Below are positions 7,675 through 15,119 of a stretch of 34,894 bases of DNA, piece by piece; the stretch's first letter is position 1; each line of letters starts with the position of its first letter. Below the pieces are notes generated by a model, which saw nothing but the letters and a program-made list of their open reading frames with translations, was not told the origin of the DNA and did no database searches. Source of the DNA: JACCZX01 sp038216465 (GTDB lineage: Bacteria; Pseudomonadota; Gammaproteobacteria; Burkholderiales; Burkholderiaceae_F); contig JBBQQC010000028.1 of the NCBI GenBank assembly GCA_038216465.1, forward strand, positions 1 through 34,894, given 5' to 3'. The translations under genes and the position numbers were made by a program.

Positions 7675-8169
7675 ATGAAATTCTCATCGCCCCTTGCCAT
7701 GACGGCACTGCTCGCCTTCGCAGGCGCGGCACCAGCCGCTGACCTTGCCGCAACGGCCAAATCGGCCGGCCAGTTCTCGATCCTCCTCAAGGCCGCCGCC
7801 GCCGCAGGCATGGACAAGACGCTCAGCCAGCCCGGTCCCTACACCGTGTTCGCGCCGACCGACGCCGCCTTCAACGCGCTGCCGCCGGGAATGCTCGACA
7901 TGCTGATGAAGCCGGAGAACAAGGACATGCTGAAGAAAGTGCTCGGCTACCACATGCTGTTCGGGCGCCTGACGACCGGCGATCTCAAGGACGACAAGTC
8001 CGCCGCCACAACCACCATCGGCGCCCCCGTGGTTCTCGAGAAGAAAGACGGCGCCGTGATGGTCAACGCCGCCAAGATCGTCCAGCCCGACGTCGCGGCC
8101 GACAACGGCACGATCCAGGTGATCGACAAGGTGCTGCTCCCGGCCAAGCCGGTTCAGCCCAAGACATGA
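7675..8169 (+). CDS. Exported fasciclin (FAS1) domain protein
   Basis: The 164-residue protein has a signal peptide ending near GAAPAADL and then a single FAS1 domain. It shows the conserved features LLKAAAAAG, PGPYTVFAPTDAAFNALP (the FAS1 H1 box), LGYHMLFG and VNAAKIVQPDVAADNGTIQVIDKVLLP (the H2 box). FAS1 proteins are small secreted folds tied to adhesion or protein interaction; bacterial single-domain forms are common but poorly understood. ATG 7675 has AAGGAG 6 bases upstream. It sits between the cytochrome and RclC-like genes on the same strand and is probably part of the same transcript. Confidence 0.92.
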   Translation: MKFSSPLAMTALLAFAGAAPAADLAATAKSAGQFSILLKAAAAAGMDKTLSQPGPYTVFAPTDAAFNALPPGMLDMLMKPENKDMLKKVLGYHMLFGRLTTGDLKDDKSAATTTIGAPVVLEKKDGAVMVNAAKIVQPDVAADNGTIQVIDKVLLPAKPVQPKT

Positions 8170-8203
8170 CGCCGGCCGCTCGCATGCCGGCAAGGAGCGA
8201 TTC

Positions 8204-9190
8204 ATGACTGCCGCAGTCCCACAACCCCACTCCCACCAAACCGGCATTGCGGCCAGCGGGGAGCGATCGGAAGCCCTCGGCGTGGTCGTCCTGCGTGCCG
8301 GCCTCGGCTTGATCTTCCTCTGGTTCGGAGCGATCAAGTTCACCGGCATCGGAGCGGCAGCCTTGATGGTCAACAGTCCACTACTGAGTTGGTTGCCGGC
8401 CTCACTCGGACTTGCTGGCGCGTCGCACTTCCTCGGCGTCTTCGAGCTCGCCACCGGCGTGCTGCTTTGGGCCGGCTTTGCCACGCCGATCCTGTCGGCG
8501 ATCGGCGGTGCGATGGCCGCGTTCACCTTCCTCATGACGTTGACCTTGATGTTCTCGACGCCGGGTGTGGCCGAACCGCTGGCCGGCGGCTTCCCGGCGC
8601 TCTCGGCGATTCCGGGCCAGTTCCTGTTGAAGGACGTGGGCCTGCTCGCCATCGCGATCTTCATCGCCGGCGAATCGCTGTGGCGCGCCCGCGCGTTAAC
8701 GACGAGGCACCCTCCAACCACCGTTGGGCTCGAAGCCGGCGCCCGTATCATGGACATCGGTACGATCGCCATGCGCTACGGGCTGGCCCTGATCTTCCTG
8801 TGGTTCGGTGCGATGAAGTTCACGAGCTACGAAGCGACGGGGATCGCTCCGTTCATCGCCAATAGCCCGCTGGTCGGTTGGTGGCATTCGATGCTCGGCA
8901 TCCAGGGCGCCAGCACCATGCTCGGCGTCTACGAAATCGCCACCGCCGTCCTGCTCGCGATCGGCCGCGTTGCGCCGCGCGCCGGAGTCGTTGGCACCGC
9001 CATGGCAGTGCTCACCTTCCTCATCACGCTCAGCTTCATGGTGAGTACGCCTGGCGTCACTGCGCCGGCGGGCTTTCCGGTCCTCTCCGACGTCGGCGAG
9101 TTCCTGTTGAAAGACGTCGGCCTGCTCGGCATTTCGATCTGGCTCCTCCACGATTCTCTCGGTCGGCGGCGGCGCGCCGACGCGGCATGA
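8204..9190 (+). CDS. Fused tandem RclC/DUF417-like membrane protein
   Basis: The 328-residue protein is two homologous four-helix membrane units in one chain. Unit 1 (about residues 26-165) and unit 2 (about 183-320) share LIFLWFGA-KFT, NSPL, a LGV-E-AT-VLL helix, a MAA/MAV-TFL helix, STPGV and FLLKDVGLL. Matching positions are 480 bases apart at both ends. Each unit resembles RclC (YkgB, DUF417), a membrane protein of the reactive chlorine resistance regulon in E. coli, whose exact activity is unclear; a DoxX-like fold is the alternative description. ATG 8204 has AAGGAG 6 bases upstream. The stop overlaps the HAD gene start by 4 bases. Confidence 0.8.
   Translation: MTAAVPQPHSHQTGIAASGERSEALGVVVLRAGLGLIFLWFGAIKFTGIGAAALMVNSPLLSWLPASLGLAGASHFLGVFELATGVLLWAGFATPILSAIGGAMAAFTFLMTLTLMFSTPGVAEPLAGGFPALSAIPGQFLLKDVGLLAIAIFIAGESLWRARALTTRHPPTTVGLEAGARIMDIGTIAMRYGLALIFLWFGAMKFTSYEATGIAPFIANSPLVGWWHSMLGIQGASTMLGVYEIATAVLLAIGRVAPRAGVVGTAMAVLTFLITLSFMVSTPGVTAPAGFPVLSDVGEFLLKDVGLLGISIWLLHDSLGRRRRADAA
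8311..9131 (+). repeat. Internal 480-base-offset duplication in the RclC-like gene
   Basis: The segments starting at 8311 and 8791 match at about 27 of 30 bases (GATCTTCCT-TGGTTCGG core). Those starting at 8621 and 9101 match closely around TTCCTGTTGA. Both pairs have the same 480-base offset, showing a gene-internal duplication with no net length change between the copies. Confidence 0.8.
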
Positions 9191-9996
9191 GCTGCAACCG
9201 GCGGCGCTGGTTGGCCGGGGCTGCGAGCGGCGCGGCGGCGCTCGCTTTGCCGCGCTGGTGCGAAGCCGCGGCCCCACCGTCGCGTGACGCCGCCACCGTC
9301 GCGCCCGGCCGCACGGCGCGCGTCCGCGCGGTCGCGTTCGATTCCTACGGGACGCTCTTCGACGTCGATTCACTCGCCGTCCTTGCCGAAGAGCTCTATC
9401 CCGGCCAGGGCAAGGCGCTCAGCATGCTTTGGCGCCGCAAGCAGATCGAATACACGTGGCTGCGCACGCTGCTGCGCCGTTACCGCGACTTCGCCGCCGT
9501 CACCGAAGACGGCCTCGTCTTCGCCGCCGCCAAACTGACGCTCGAGTTGACCGCCGACAAGCGACGGCGCCTGCTCGAGCAGTACGTGCGGCTCGACGCC
9601 TTTGCCGACGTCGTCGACGGCATCGCCGCGTTCCGGCGCCTGAAGCTGCCGCTCGCCATCGTGTCGAACGGGACGCTGGAGATGCTGCGCCGCGAGGTCC
9701 GCTACATCGGCATCGAAGCGCAGTTCGACCGGCTGGTCAGCGTCGACACGGTTCGTGCCTACAAGACCGACCCGCGCATCTACCTCGCCGGTGCGCGGGC
9801 GCTCGGTATGCGGCCGCGTGACATCTGCTTCGTGTCGTCGCACAGCTGGGACGTCATCGGCGCCGTCTCGGCCGGCTATACCGGCTTCTGGGTCGATCGC
9901 GCCGGCGAGCCAATCGAGGAGCTCGGCGTTCCGATCGCCCACCGCGGAACGACGCTGTTCGACGCCGCCCGGTTCGTCGAAGGCGCGATGGCGTAG
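9187..9996 (+). CDS. Tat-exported HAD-superfamily hydrolase (haloacid dehalogenase type II-like)
   Basis: The 269-residue protein starts with a twin-arginine leader: NRRRWLAGAASGAAALALP followed by an Ala-rich cleavage region. The mature part is a HAD hydrolase of the L-2-haloacid dehalogenase subgroup. It shows motif I AFDSYGTLFDVDS with the Asp nucleophile, motif II VSNGTLEML, the motif III lysine in YKTDPRIY, and motif IV near SSHSWDVIGA. Known members hydrolyse 2-haloalkanoic acids, and many homologues have other or unknown substrates. Export by Tat is unusual for this subgroup, which is normally cytoplasmic. The ATG overlaps the stop of the RclC-like gene (ATGA), pointing to coupled translation. 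Confidence 0.85.
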   Translation: MSCNRRRWLAGAASGAAALALPRWCEAAAPPSRDAATVAPGRTARVRAVAFDSYGTLFDVDSLAVLAEELYPGQGKALSMLWRRKQIEYTWLRTLLRRYRDFAAVTEDGLVFAAAKLTLELTADKRRRLLEQYVRLDAFADVVDGIAAFRRLKLPLAIVSNGTLEMLRREVRYIGIEAQFDRLVSVDTVRAYKTDPRIYLAGARALGMRPRDICFVSSHSWDVIGAVSAGYTGFWVDRAGEPIEELGVPIAHRGTTLFDAARFVEGAMA

Positions 9997-10067
9997 GCGC
10001 CGTCGCGCGATGTGCACTGCTTCTCCACTCTCCGCCCCGCACCCATGACCGGAACGCGCACGAGCCC

Positions 10068-10499
10068 ATGAGACAAGAAGTTGAGAAGCCCCGATCCAAA
10101 ACTGCTGCGATCGTCTTCAACGTGCTCGATCCAATTCCCTACGGGTTTTTCTTGGCGGCGCTCATCTTCGACGTGATTTATGTACGGGGCGGTAATGTGC
10201 TCTTCCTTAAGTCCGCCGCTTGGCTAATCGCGATGGGCCTCCTCTTTGCAGCTATGCCACGCCTCATCAACCTGGTTCGAGTCTGGCTCCCTGGCGACAG
10301 GCCGCGTGCGGGCGCTGAGATGGTCGGTTTCTGGCTGAATTTCGGAGCAATCGCAGCTGCGATCCTGAATGCGTTCGTTCACAGCCGCGACGCCTACGGT
10401 GTTATGCCGGAAGGACTGTGGCTCTCGAGCCTAACGATACTTTTGCTGGTGCTTGCGAAAGTCATGCCGACTCTGCGGCGGTCGAAAGAGAAGACTTGA
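10068..10499 (+). CDS. Small four-helix membrane protein (DUF2231-like)
   Basis: The 143-residue protein has four hydrophobic segments: DPIPYGFFLAALIFDVIYV, SAAWLIAMGLLFAAMP, VGFWLNFGAIAAAILNAF and LWLSSLTILLLVLAKV. A basic loop lies between the second and third. It resembles the DUF2231 type of membrane protein often found beside sugar dehydrogenase genes; this is from memory and uncertain. The dehydrogenase lipoprotein gene starts 2 bases after its stop, so they form an operon. A role as a membrane partner or electron-transfer anchor of that enzyme is inference. Confidence 0.7.
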   Translation: MRQEVEKPRSKTAAIVFNVLDPIPYGFFLAALIFDVIYVRGGNVLFLKSAAWLIAMGLLFAAMPRLINLVRVWLPGDRPRAGAEMVGFWLNFGAIAAAILNAFVHSRDAYGVMPEGLWLSSLTILLLVLAKVMPTLRRSKEKT

Positions 10500-10501
10500 T
10501 C

Positions 10502-11815
10502 ATGAACAACAAGAATTGCATGACGCTGATCCCGGTGGCTTTCATGATCGCACTGACCGCATGTAGCGAACGCGCCCAACTCGATCCCAAGATGCAGATG
10601 GGCAGCGATCCGCAGTTGCCAAAGGCCCAGAATTTCCTCGTGCCGCCGATGCAGGTCCCGGCCGGAGTCGGGTGGCAGGGCGATGCGCATCCCGTCGTTG
10701 TCAGTGGTCTGAGCATCGAGAAAATCGCTGGCGGACTGTTGCATCCGCGCCAATTGATGGTGCTGCCCAACGGCGATGTGCTCGTTGTTGAGTCAAACGG
10801 ACCGGGGACCGAGGCGGTCACCACACCCAAGCAACTCCTCGCCGGCGTTATTAAAAACCGCTCCGGCAAGGGAAACAAGGGCGGGAACCGGATCACCCTG
10901 CTGCGCAAGCAACCCGAAACAGGGAAGTGGGAGGCGCACGTCTTCCTCGAGCACCTTCACTCGCCGTTTGGTCTCCAGTTAATCGACCGCACCCTGTACG
11001 TCGCGGACACCGACAAGATCATGAAGTACAGCTACGAGCCGGGCCAGCTCCAGATCTCCGACCCGGGCACCGAGCTGGCGGACCTGCCCAGCACCGTCAA
11101 TCATCATTGGACGAAGGCGTTGCTCGCCAGCGCGGACGGCAAGAAACTCTTCGTCGGCGTGGGATCGAACAGCAACATCACGGAGAACGGCCTGGAAGTT
11201 GAATACCGCCGCGCAACGGTCCTCGAAGTCGACGTTGCAACGGGAGCCAGCCGGGTCTTCGCAACAGGCCTGCGCAACCCGACCGGCCTGCAATGGGAGC
11301 CGCAGACGGGCAAGCTCTGGGCGATCGTCAACGAGCGCGACGAGATCGGCGCGGACCTCGTGCCCGACTACCTTACTTCGGTCAAAGACGGCGGCTTCTA
11401 CGGCTGGCCCTACAGTTACTACGGCCAGCATGTGGACGAGCGAGTCAAGCCGCAGAGGCCCGATCTGGTCGCGAAGGCAATCAAGCCCGATTACGCCATC
11501 GGTTCGCATGTTGCACCCTTGGGGCTGCTGTTCTACACGGGCGACAAGCTTCCTAGTGCTTACCGAGGCGGAGCCTTCATCGGCGAGCATGGCAGTTGGG
11601 ATCGGTCACCTCTCAGCGGCTACAAGGTGAGTTTCGTCCGATTCGTAAATGGTCGACCCACGGGACCGGCGCAGTCGATCGTTACCGGTTTCTACTCCGC
11701 TGATGAATCGTCGCTTTACGGCGCGCCGGTCGGGCTGGCGCAGGGTGCAGACGGCGCTCTGCTGATTGCCGACGACGTCGGTAACGCTGTTTGGTCCGTC
11801 ACTGCCAGCAAGTGA
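10502..11815 (+). CDS. PQQ-type sugar (sorbosone) dehydrogenase lipoprotein
   Basis: The 437-residue product carries a lipoprotein signal ending LTAC with Cys21, then a beta-propeller like soluble glucose/sorbosone dehydrogenases. Propeller landmarks are LHPRQLMVLPNGDVLVVES, HLHSPFGLQLI, NHHWTKALLASADGKKLFVGVG, GLRNPTGLQWEP, VPDYLTSVKDGGFYGWPYSYYG, APLGLLFYTG and FIGEHGSWDR. These enzymes oxidise aldose sugars in the periplasm using PQQ and calcium. The substrate here is unknown, and no PQQ biosynthesis genes are in the window. ATG 10502 directly follows the membrane protein stop. No c-type heme motif is present, so electrons must pass to a separate acceptor. Confidence 0.88.
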   Translation: MNNKNCMTLIPVAFMIALTACSERAQLDPKMQMGSDPQLPKAQNFLVPPMQVPAGVGWQGDAHPVVVSGLSIEKIAGGLLHPRQLMVLPNGDVLVVESNGPGTEAVTTPKQLLAGVIKNRSGKGNKGGNRITLLRKQPETGKWEAHVFLEHLHSPFGLQLIDRTLYVADTDKIMKYSYEPGQLQISDPGTELADLPSTVNHHWTKALLASADGKKLFVGVGSNSNITENGLEVEYRRATVLEVDVATGASRVFATGLRNPTGLQWEPQTGKLWAIVNERDEIGADLVPDYLTSVKDGGFYGWPYSYYGQHVDERVKPQRPDLVAKAIKPDYAIGSHVAPLGLLFYTGDKLPSAYRGGAFIGEHGSWDRSPLSGYKVSFVRFVNGRPTGPAQSIVTGFYSADESSLYGAPVGLAQGADGALLIADDVGNAVWSVTASK

Positions 11816-11838
11816 TGACAAGACGCTCTGACCGTGGC

Positions 11839-11896
11839 ACGGCGGCGCAAGCGTCCGCTTTGGCACTCCGCCAAACGTCGCCGCGCCGTTTCTTTT
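11839..11896 (+). terminator. Possible terminator after the sugar dehydrogenase
   Basis: ACGGCGGCG at 11839-11847 can pair imperfectly with CGCCGCGCCGT at 11879-11889, and a T-rich run (TTTCTTTT) follows. The loop is long and the stem has a bulge, so this is a weak call. Confidence 0.35.
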
Positions 11897-11946
11897 GTGT
11901 CAGCGCCGCGGTCCGCTGCAGCCCGCCTCGGCATACTGCCGCGGCC

Positions 11947-12256
11947 ATGACCCACACTGCTTCGCGACTGCTGATCGTCAAGGAAGGAAGCCGGAGCGCG
12001 TTAAAGTGCTGAACGAATACTTCGGCGCCCTGGCACACCGTGCAGACCGCTGCCAAACGGCACGCAGGCGAGGGTGCTGATGACGGCGCTGAAGCCCCGA
12101 TCTGGCGATCCTGGACATGCGCATGCCGGGCGAAGACGGCTTGTCGCTGGCACGCTGGTGCGCCAGCATTGCCCACGCACCGGCATCATCATGCTGACCA
12201 CCGCTGCCCGGGTCATCGACCGCGTGGTTGCGCTGGAGATCGGGACTAAATCATGA
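11947..12256 (+). pseudogene. Response regulator receiver domain, shattered
   Basis: Pieces of one OmpR-type receiver domain follow each other in changing frames: MTHTASRLLIV (from 11947), VLNEYFGALAH, VQTAA, MTALKP, DLAILDMRMPGEDGLSLARW with the phospho-acceptor Asp, and VRQHCPRTGIIMLTTAARVIDRVVALEIG. At least four frame changes are needed. The frame ends at 12256, right after LEIG, where an intact protein would continue into the lysine region and a DNA-binding domain. The acidic pair expected after LLIV is also lost. No partner histidine kinase is nearby. This is old decay, not a single sequencing slip. Confidence 0.85.
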
Positions 12257-12554
12257 GCCCCGATGGAAATCCCCTGGGCCAATCCGCAGTTTCAGACTCG
12301 CTGCTTCAGCGCCTGCTGGGCGGTGTCTCCATCTTCACGATGGCGATGACGCTGCCGCAAGTCTGGACCGTGTGGGTCGACCGACAAACGGCTGGAGTGT
12401 CGCCGTGGTCATGGAGCGCGTATCTCGTGGGTGCTCTGCTCTGGTTCTGGCATGCCGTTCGTCAAGGCGACAAGAACATTTACCTGCCCTGTGTAGGATG
12501 GCGTTGCTGGATGCGGCCGTGATCGGCGGCATCGTGTTCGGTCACGGGCGCTGA
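12253..12554 (+). pseudogene. SemiSWEET/PQ-loop sugar transporter, frameshifted in the last helix
   Basis: SemiSWEETs are three-helix sugar transporters of about 90 residues that work as dimers. From ATG 12253 the frame gives helix 1 with the PQ motif MTLPQVWTVW, then TAGVSPWSWSAYLVGALLWFWHAV (helix 2), then IYLPCVGW before going out of register and stopping at 12522. The expected third helix, ALLDAAVIGGIVFG, continues in another frame to 12554. One indel near 12500 explains it. The 89-residue product of the unbroken frame would lack most of helix 3. The ATG overlaps the last 4 bases of the dead response regulator frame. Confidence 0.65.
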
Positions 12555-13085
12555 GTGCGGCTCACTCCGACACGTGCGACGGCTAAGGATTCCCTTTTTC
12601 GTACCAATGCGTGATGCGTTGGCCATCCCAATGCAGCGCGATGTGGCCCGCGGGAGCGGCAATGTTCAGAGCGTGCGGCGAAAGACTCCGGCGCACTGCC
12701 CTCCTTCGAGTCGCACACTGCTGTAAACAATTCCCCAACTTCTTGCGGCCGCTTTGGGGCCAGCTACCCTCCCTGACGAAATGCAGCAATGGGTCGGTAG
12801 TTCCAGTTCGCCGCCGGTGGGAGCAGTCACTGCCGGTCCTCGCCGCCGGCTGGTCGAAGCACATCCAGCCGAGCGTTAGGGAAGGTCAGCTTCAGAGGTG
12901 AGCGGACACCCGCCCCATAAGGCGGCCAACGTCAGGTATCGGTTGCCGCAGTCATTCAGGCACCAAATCTGATCGGCAGCAGCCAGTCTGAAGCGGTGAT
13001 AGCCGTCGCGCCTTGAACGGCTGCAACTGGCCCGAAAGCAGTCAGGCAAGCCGAGAGCGGCATCTCTGCCACGTCGCCCATCCTC
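12555..13085. other. No intact gene; possible unidentified reverse-strand remnant
   Basis: On the reverse strand near 12583-12670 a frame ends with LNIAAPAGHIALHWDGQRITHWYEKG, which reads like genuine protein. An adjacent frame shows FTAVCDSKEGSAPESFAAR just upstream. This suggests the tail of another broken gene, but I cannot name the family. The rest, to 13085, shows nothing I can support. Confidence 0.3.
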
Positions 13086-13334
13086 CTATTTAACAACCGT
13101 GACTTGTACTGGGAGCTTGCGGCCCGTAGCCGCAGCCAAAGCCTTGGCGATTTGCTCGAGCAAGGCAGGTCTTTCTCGCTCCAGCGTCGTAATGAGCTCA
13201 AGCACCGCACTCGTGAACTGTTCCTCGGTCCTCACTGCAGACAGATCCAGGCCGAGCAGACGAGCTTCCGCGATTTCAGAGGGCGTGAAGCGAAGAATTT
13301 TTCCTGATCTGAGCATTTCGAATCGTTGCGTCAA
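13086..13334 (-). CDS. Small hypothetical protein
   Basis: The 82-residue product reads like a real soluble protein. It has a segment KILRFTPSEIAEARLLGLDL followed by a long amphipathic helix, LELITTLERERPALLEQIAKALAAATG. I do not recognise a family. The full frame uses TTG 13334; ATG 13316 is an alternative seven codons shorter with six residues removed, and neither has a clear ribosome binding site. It sits on the opposite strand from the integrase genes, behind a gap containing a strong hairpin. A small regulator or cargo gene of the integrated element is possible but only a guess. Confidence 0.45.
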   Translation of the reverse strand: MTQRFEMLRSGKILRFTPSEIAEARLLGLDLSAVRTEEQFTSAVLELITTLERERPALLEQIAKALAAATGRKLPVQVTVVK

Positions 13335-13823
13335 CTTCTTGTTTAGCTACCGGCGCTGCGCTCTGTTACCCAAACTATTTGCTCGGTAACTAGCTAACAC
13401 GCCGAGAAGTGGCGTGTTAGCGCCTTGCTAAAAAGAAAGCACTGCTCTAACGTTTACTTGTCTGTGATTTGCTTGTAGTAGCTAAGTCGCAGTCCGCGAA
13501 ATCAGCGGCGTCGCAGTCGTTACCTGCCTGAAGAATTTGGCTCAAGCGGCCTGGAAACTTTAGTTTGAGCGGTTATGCGCAGAACACATTCTGCGCTTAG
13601 TTAGCTCGCTGTCTTTAGTTCCTACTGAGGACATGATTTGGCGTGCCCGTGATAACGGCTTGACACGTCTATCCATTGAATCCAATTCACTCTTCATCGC
13701 CTGGCATGGAACGGCCGCGATGTTGCCGACCGAATACTTGCGTTCCAGCGCGCACATGCCAATGTGACCCAACAGGTACGCGCAGGAGGCGGTCATCAAG
13801 TGAATTCGGGAAGCCTCGTTGCC
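13335..13823. other. Gap upstream of the excisionase-like gene
   Basis: It is visibly richer in A and T than the flanking core genes. It contains the perfect hairpin at 13393-13421 and a shorter dyad GTTACC/GGTAAC just before it. A long reverse frame crosses 13560-13988 but overlaps the excisionase-like gene and has no recognisable domain. No other gene is supported. Confidence 0.4.
13393..13421. repeat. Perfect 11-base inverted repeat (possible operator or hairpin)
   Basis: GCTAACACGCC (13393-13403) and GGCGTGTTAGC (13411-13421) are exact reverse complements around a 7-base spacer, GAGAAGT. Neither side is followed by a T run, so it is not a standard terminator. It lies just upstream of the reverse small gene, as an operator for a dimeric repressor might. 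Confidence 0.6.
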
Positions 13824-14165
13824 ATGGTCATTCTTCCGCGCCTCATCCGTTGTCGGGACGCACCAACTTATCTCGGCATGGACCGCAACCGGTTTAACGC
13901 CGAAGTGCGCAGGTTCATTACAGAGATTCCGATTGGAGTTCAAGGAATCGCGTTCGACAGACTTGAATTGGATACGTGGGCAGATCAATATAAGGCCTGC
14001 AACGGGCGTCCCAGTAGAGCGAAAGGAGATTTGTTATGGGACGCAAAAGAGCGCCGGGTTTCGTCAAGCGTGGCGGCATCTGGCATATCGACAAACGCAT
14101 CAACGGGCAACGAATTTGCGAAAGCACTGAAACAGATTGCATTGATGAAGCTGAACGATTCCTAG
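13824..14165 (+). CDS. Small excisionase-like DNA-binding protein overlapping the integrase
   Basis: The 113-residue product has an N-terminal segment, LIRCRDAPTYLGMDRNRF, like a winged-helix excisionase or AlpA-type helix-turn-helix. FDRLELDTWADQYK follows, as in MerR/Xis-like proteins that pick a target site. A Ser/Thr-rich tail (RRVSSSVAASGISTNASTG) comes next. The last 130 bases overlap the integrase start in another frame. ATG 13824 begins the recognisable part; an upstream in-frame start would add 20 residues with no similarity. A pair of this form upstream of this integrase type is familiar to me from other proteobacteria. Its role in excision or control is inferred. Confidence 0.7.
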   Translation: MVILPRLIRCRDAPTYLGMDRNRFNAEVRRFITEIPIGVQGIAFDRLELDTWADQYKACNGRPSRAKGDLLWDAKERRVSSSVAASGISTNASTGNEFAKALKQIALMKLNDS

Positions 14166-15118
14166 CTCGACTCGCGGAACAAATTCGGCAAGCAACGGTG
14201 TATGGCGTCAGACCCACTCGTACTTTCGAAAAAGCTGCGGCGAAGTTTGTGATTGAGAATTGTCATAAGCGGAGTCTTAAGAGTGACATTGGCCGCATCA
14301 AGCTCCTACTGCCGAAGATCGGTCGCATGCCGCTAGATAAGTTGCATAGCGGCACCCTGAAGCCCTGGGTCGAAGAACGGCAGCGGCAGAAGGTCGCAGT
14401 CGGAACGATTAACCACGGACTGAAAGTGGTTCGTCGCATCCTCAACCTCGCTGCTCATGAGTGGGTCGATGACAATGGACTGACCTGGCTTTCAAGCGCG
14501 CCGAGGATCAAGCTGCTCCCCGATACGAACAAACGTCAGCCGTATCCGCTCAGTTGGGGAGAGCAGGGGCGCTTGTTCAGGGAGCTGCCGGACCACCTCT
14601 GTGCAATGGCGCTCTTCGCGGTCAACACAGGATGCCGAGATAGTGAGGTATGCGGTCTGCGCTGGGAATGGGAGGTTGCCGTACGAAATCTTGATACCTC
14701 AGTTTTCATCGTTCCCGGGCGCTTGGTCAAGAATGGCGACGAGCGACTGATCGTGCTTAATCGCATCGCGAAGTCAGTTGTCGAAGCGCAGCGTGGCAAG
14801 CATCCTACGCACGTGTTTACGTACAAGGGTAATCCGACAACTCGCATGCTAAACAAGGCGTGGCTGCGAGCAAGAACCGTCGTTGGGCTACCACAGGCAC
14901 GTGTCCACGATCTGAAGCACACATTCGGACGTCGGCTTCGCTCTGCTGGTGTGTCGTTTGAAGATCGTCAGGATCTGTTGGGGCACCGTTCGGCAAGAAT
15001 CACAACGCACTACTCGGCAGCGGAACTTTCGAAACTTATCGACGCGGCCAATCGTGTGTGTGAATCAGATGAGCGGCGACCGGAGCTTGTGGTCTTACGC
15101 CGCGGGTTGGTGGCGTAG
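14036..15118 (+). CDS. Tyrosine recombinase (phage/island integrase)
   Basis: The 360-residue integrase has an N-terminal arm and SAM-like core-binding domain (about residues 60-165, TFEKAAAKFVIE to LNLAAHEWVDD) and a C-terminal catalytic domain. Catalytic landmarks are the box I Arg in NTGCRDSEVCGLRW, a beta-hairpin Lys region at VKNGDERLIVLN, HDLKHTFGRRL, LLGHRSARITTHY and the nucleophile Tyr in THYS. Box II has Lys where most tyrosine recombinases have Arg (HxxR); I believe this subgroup often has it. ATG 14036 has AAAGGAG 7 bases upstream. Its 3' end lies 65 bases from the 3' end of tRNA-Phe, the classic site for such enzymes. Its base use is more A/T-rich than that of the flanking core genes. 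Confidence 0.93.
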   Translation: MGRKRAPGFVKRGGIWHIDKRINGQRICESTETDCIDEAERFLARLAEQIRQATVYGVRPTRTFEKAAAKFVIENCHKRSLKSDIGRIKLLLPKIGRMPLDKLHSGTLKPWVEERQRQKVAVGTINHGLKVVRRILNLAAHEWVDDNGLTWLSSAPRIKLLPDTNKRQPYPLSWGEQGRLFRELPDHLCAMALFAVNTGCRDSEVCGLRWEWEVAVRNLDTSVFIVPGRLVKNGDERLIVLNRIAKSVVEAQRGKHPTHVFTYKGNPTTRMLNKAWLRARTVVGLPQARVHDLKHTFGRRLRSAGVSFEDRQDLLGHRSARITTHYSAAELSKLIDAANRVCESDERRPELVVLRRGLVA

Positions 15119-15119
15119 C

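Noticed and set aside
7684..8772. 362-codon reverse frame
   Set aside because: It is the antisense of the fasciclin and RclC-like genes. It has no domain and would conflict with two well-supported genes.
13560..13988. 142-codon reverse frame
   Set aside because: It overlaps the better supported excisionase-like gene and shows no family features or ribosome binding site. I cannot exclude a short real gene at 13560-13800.
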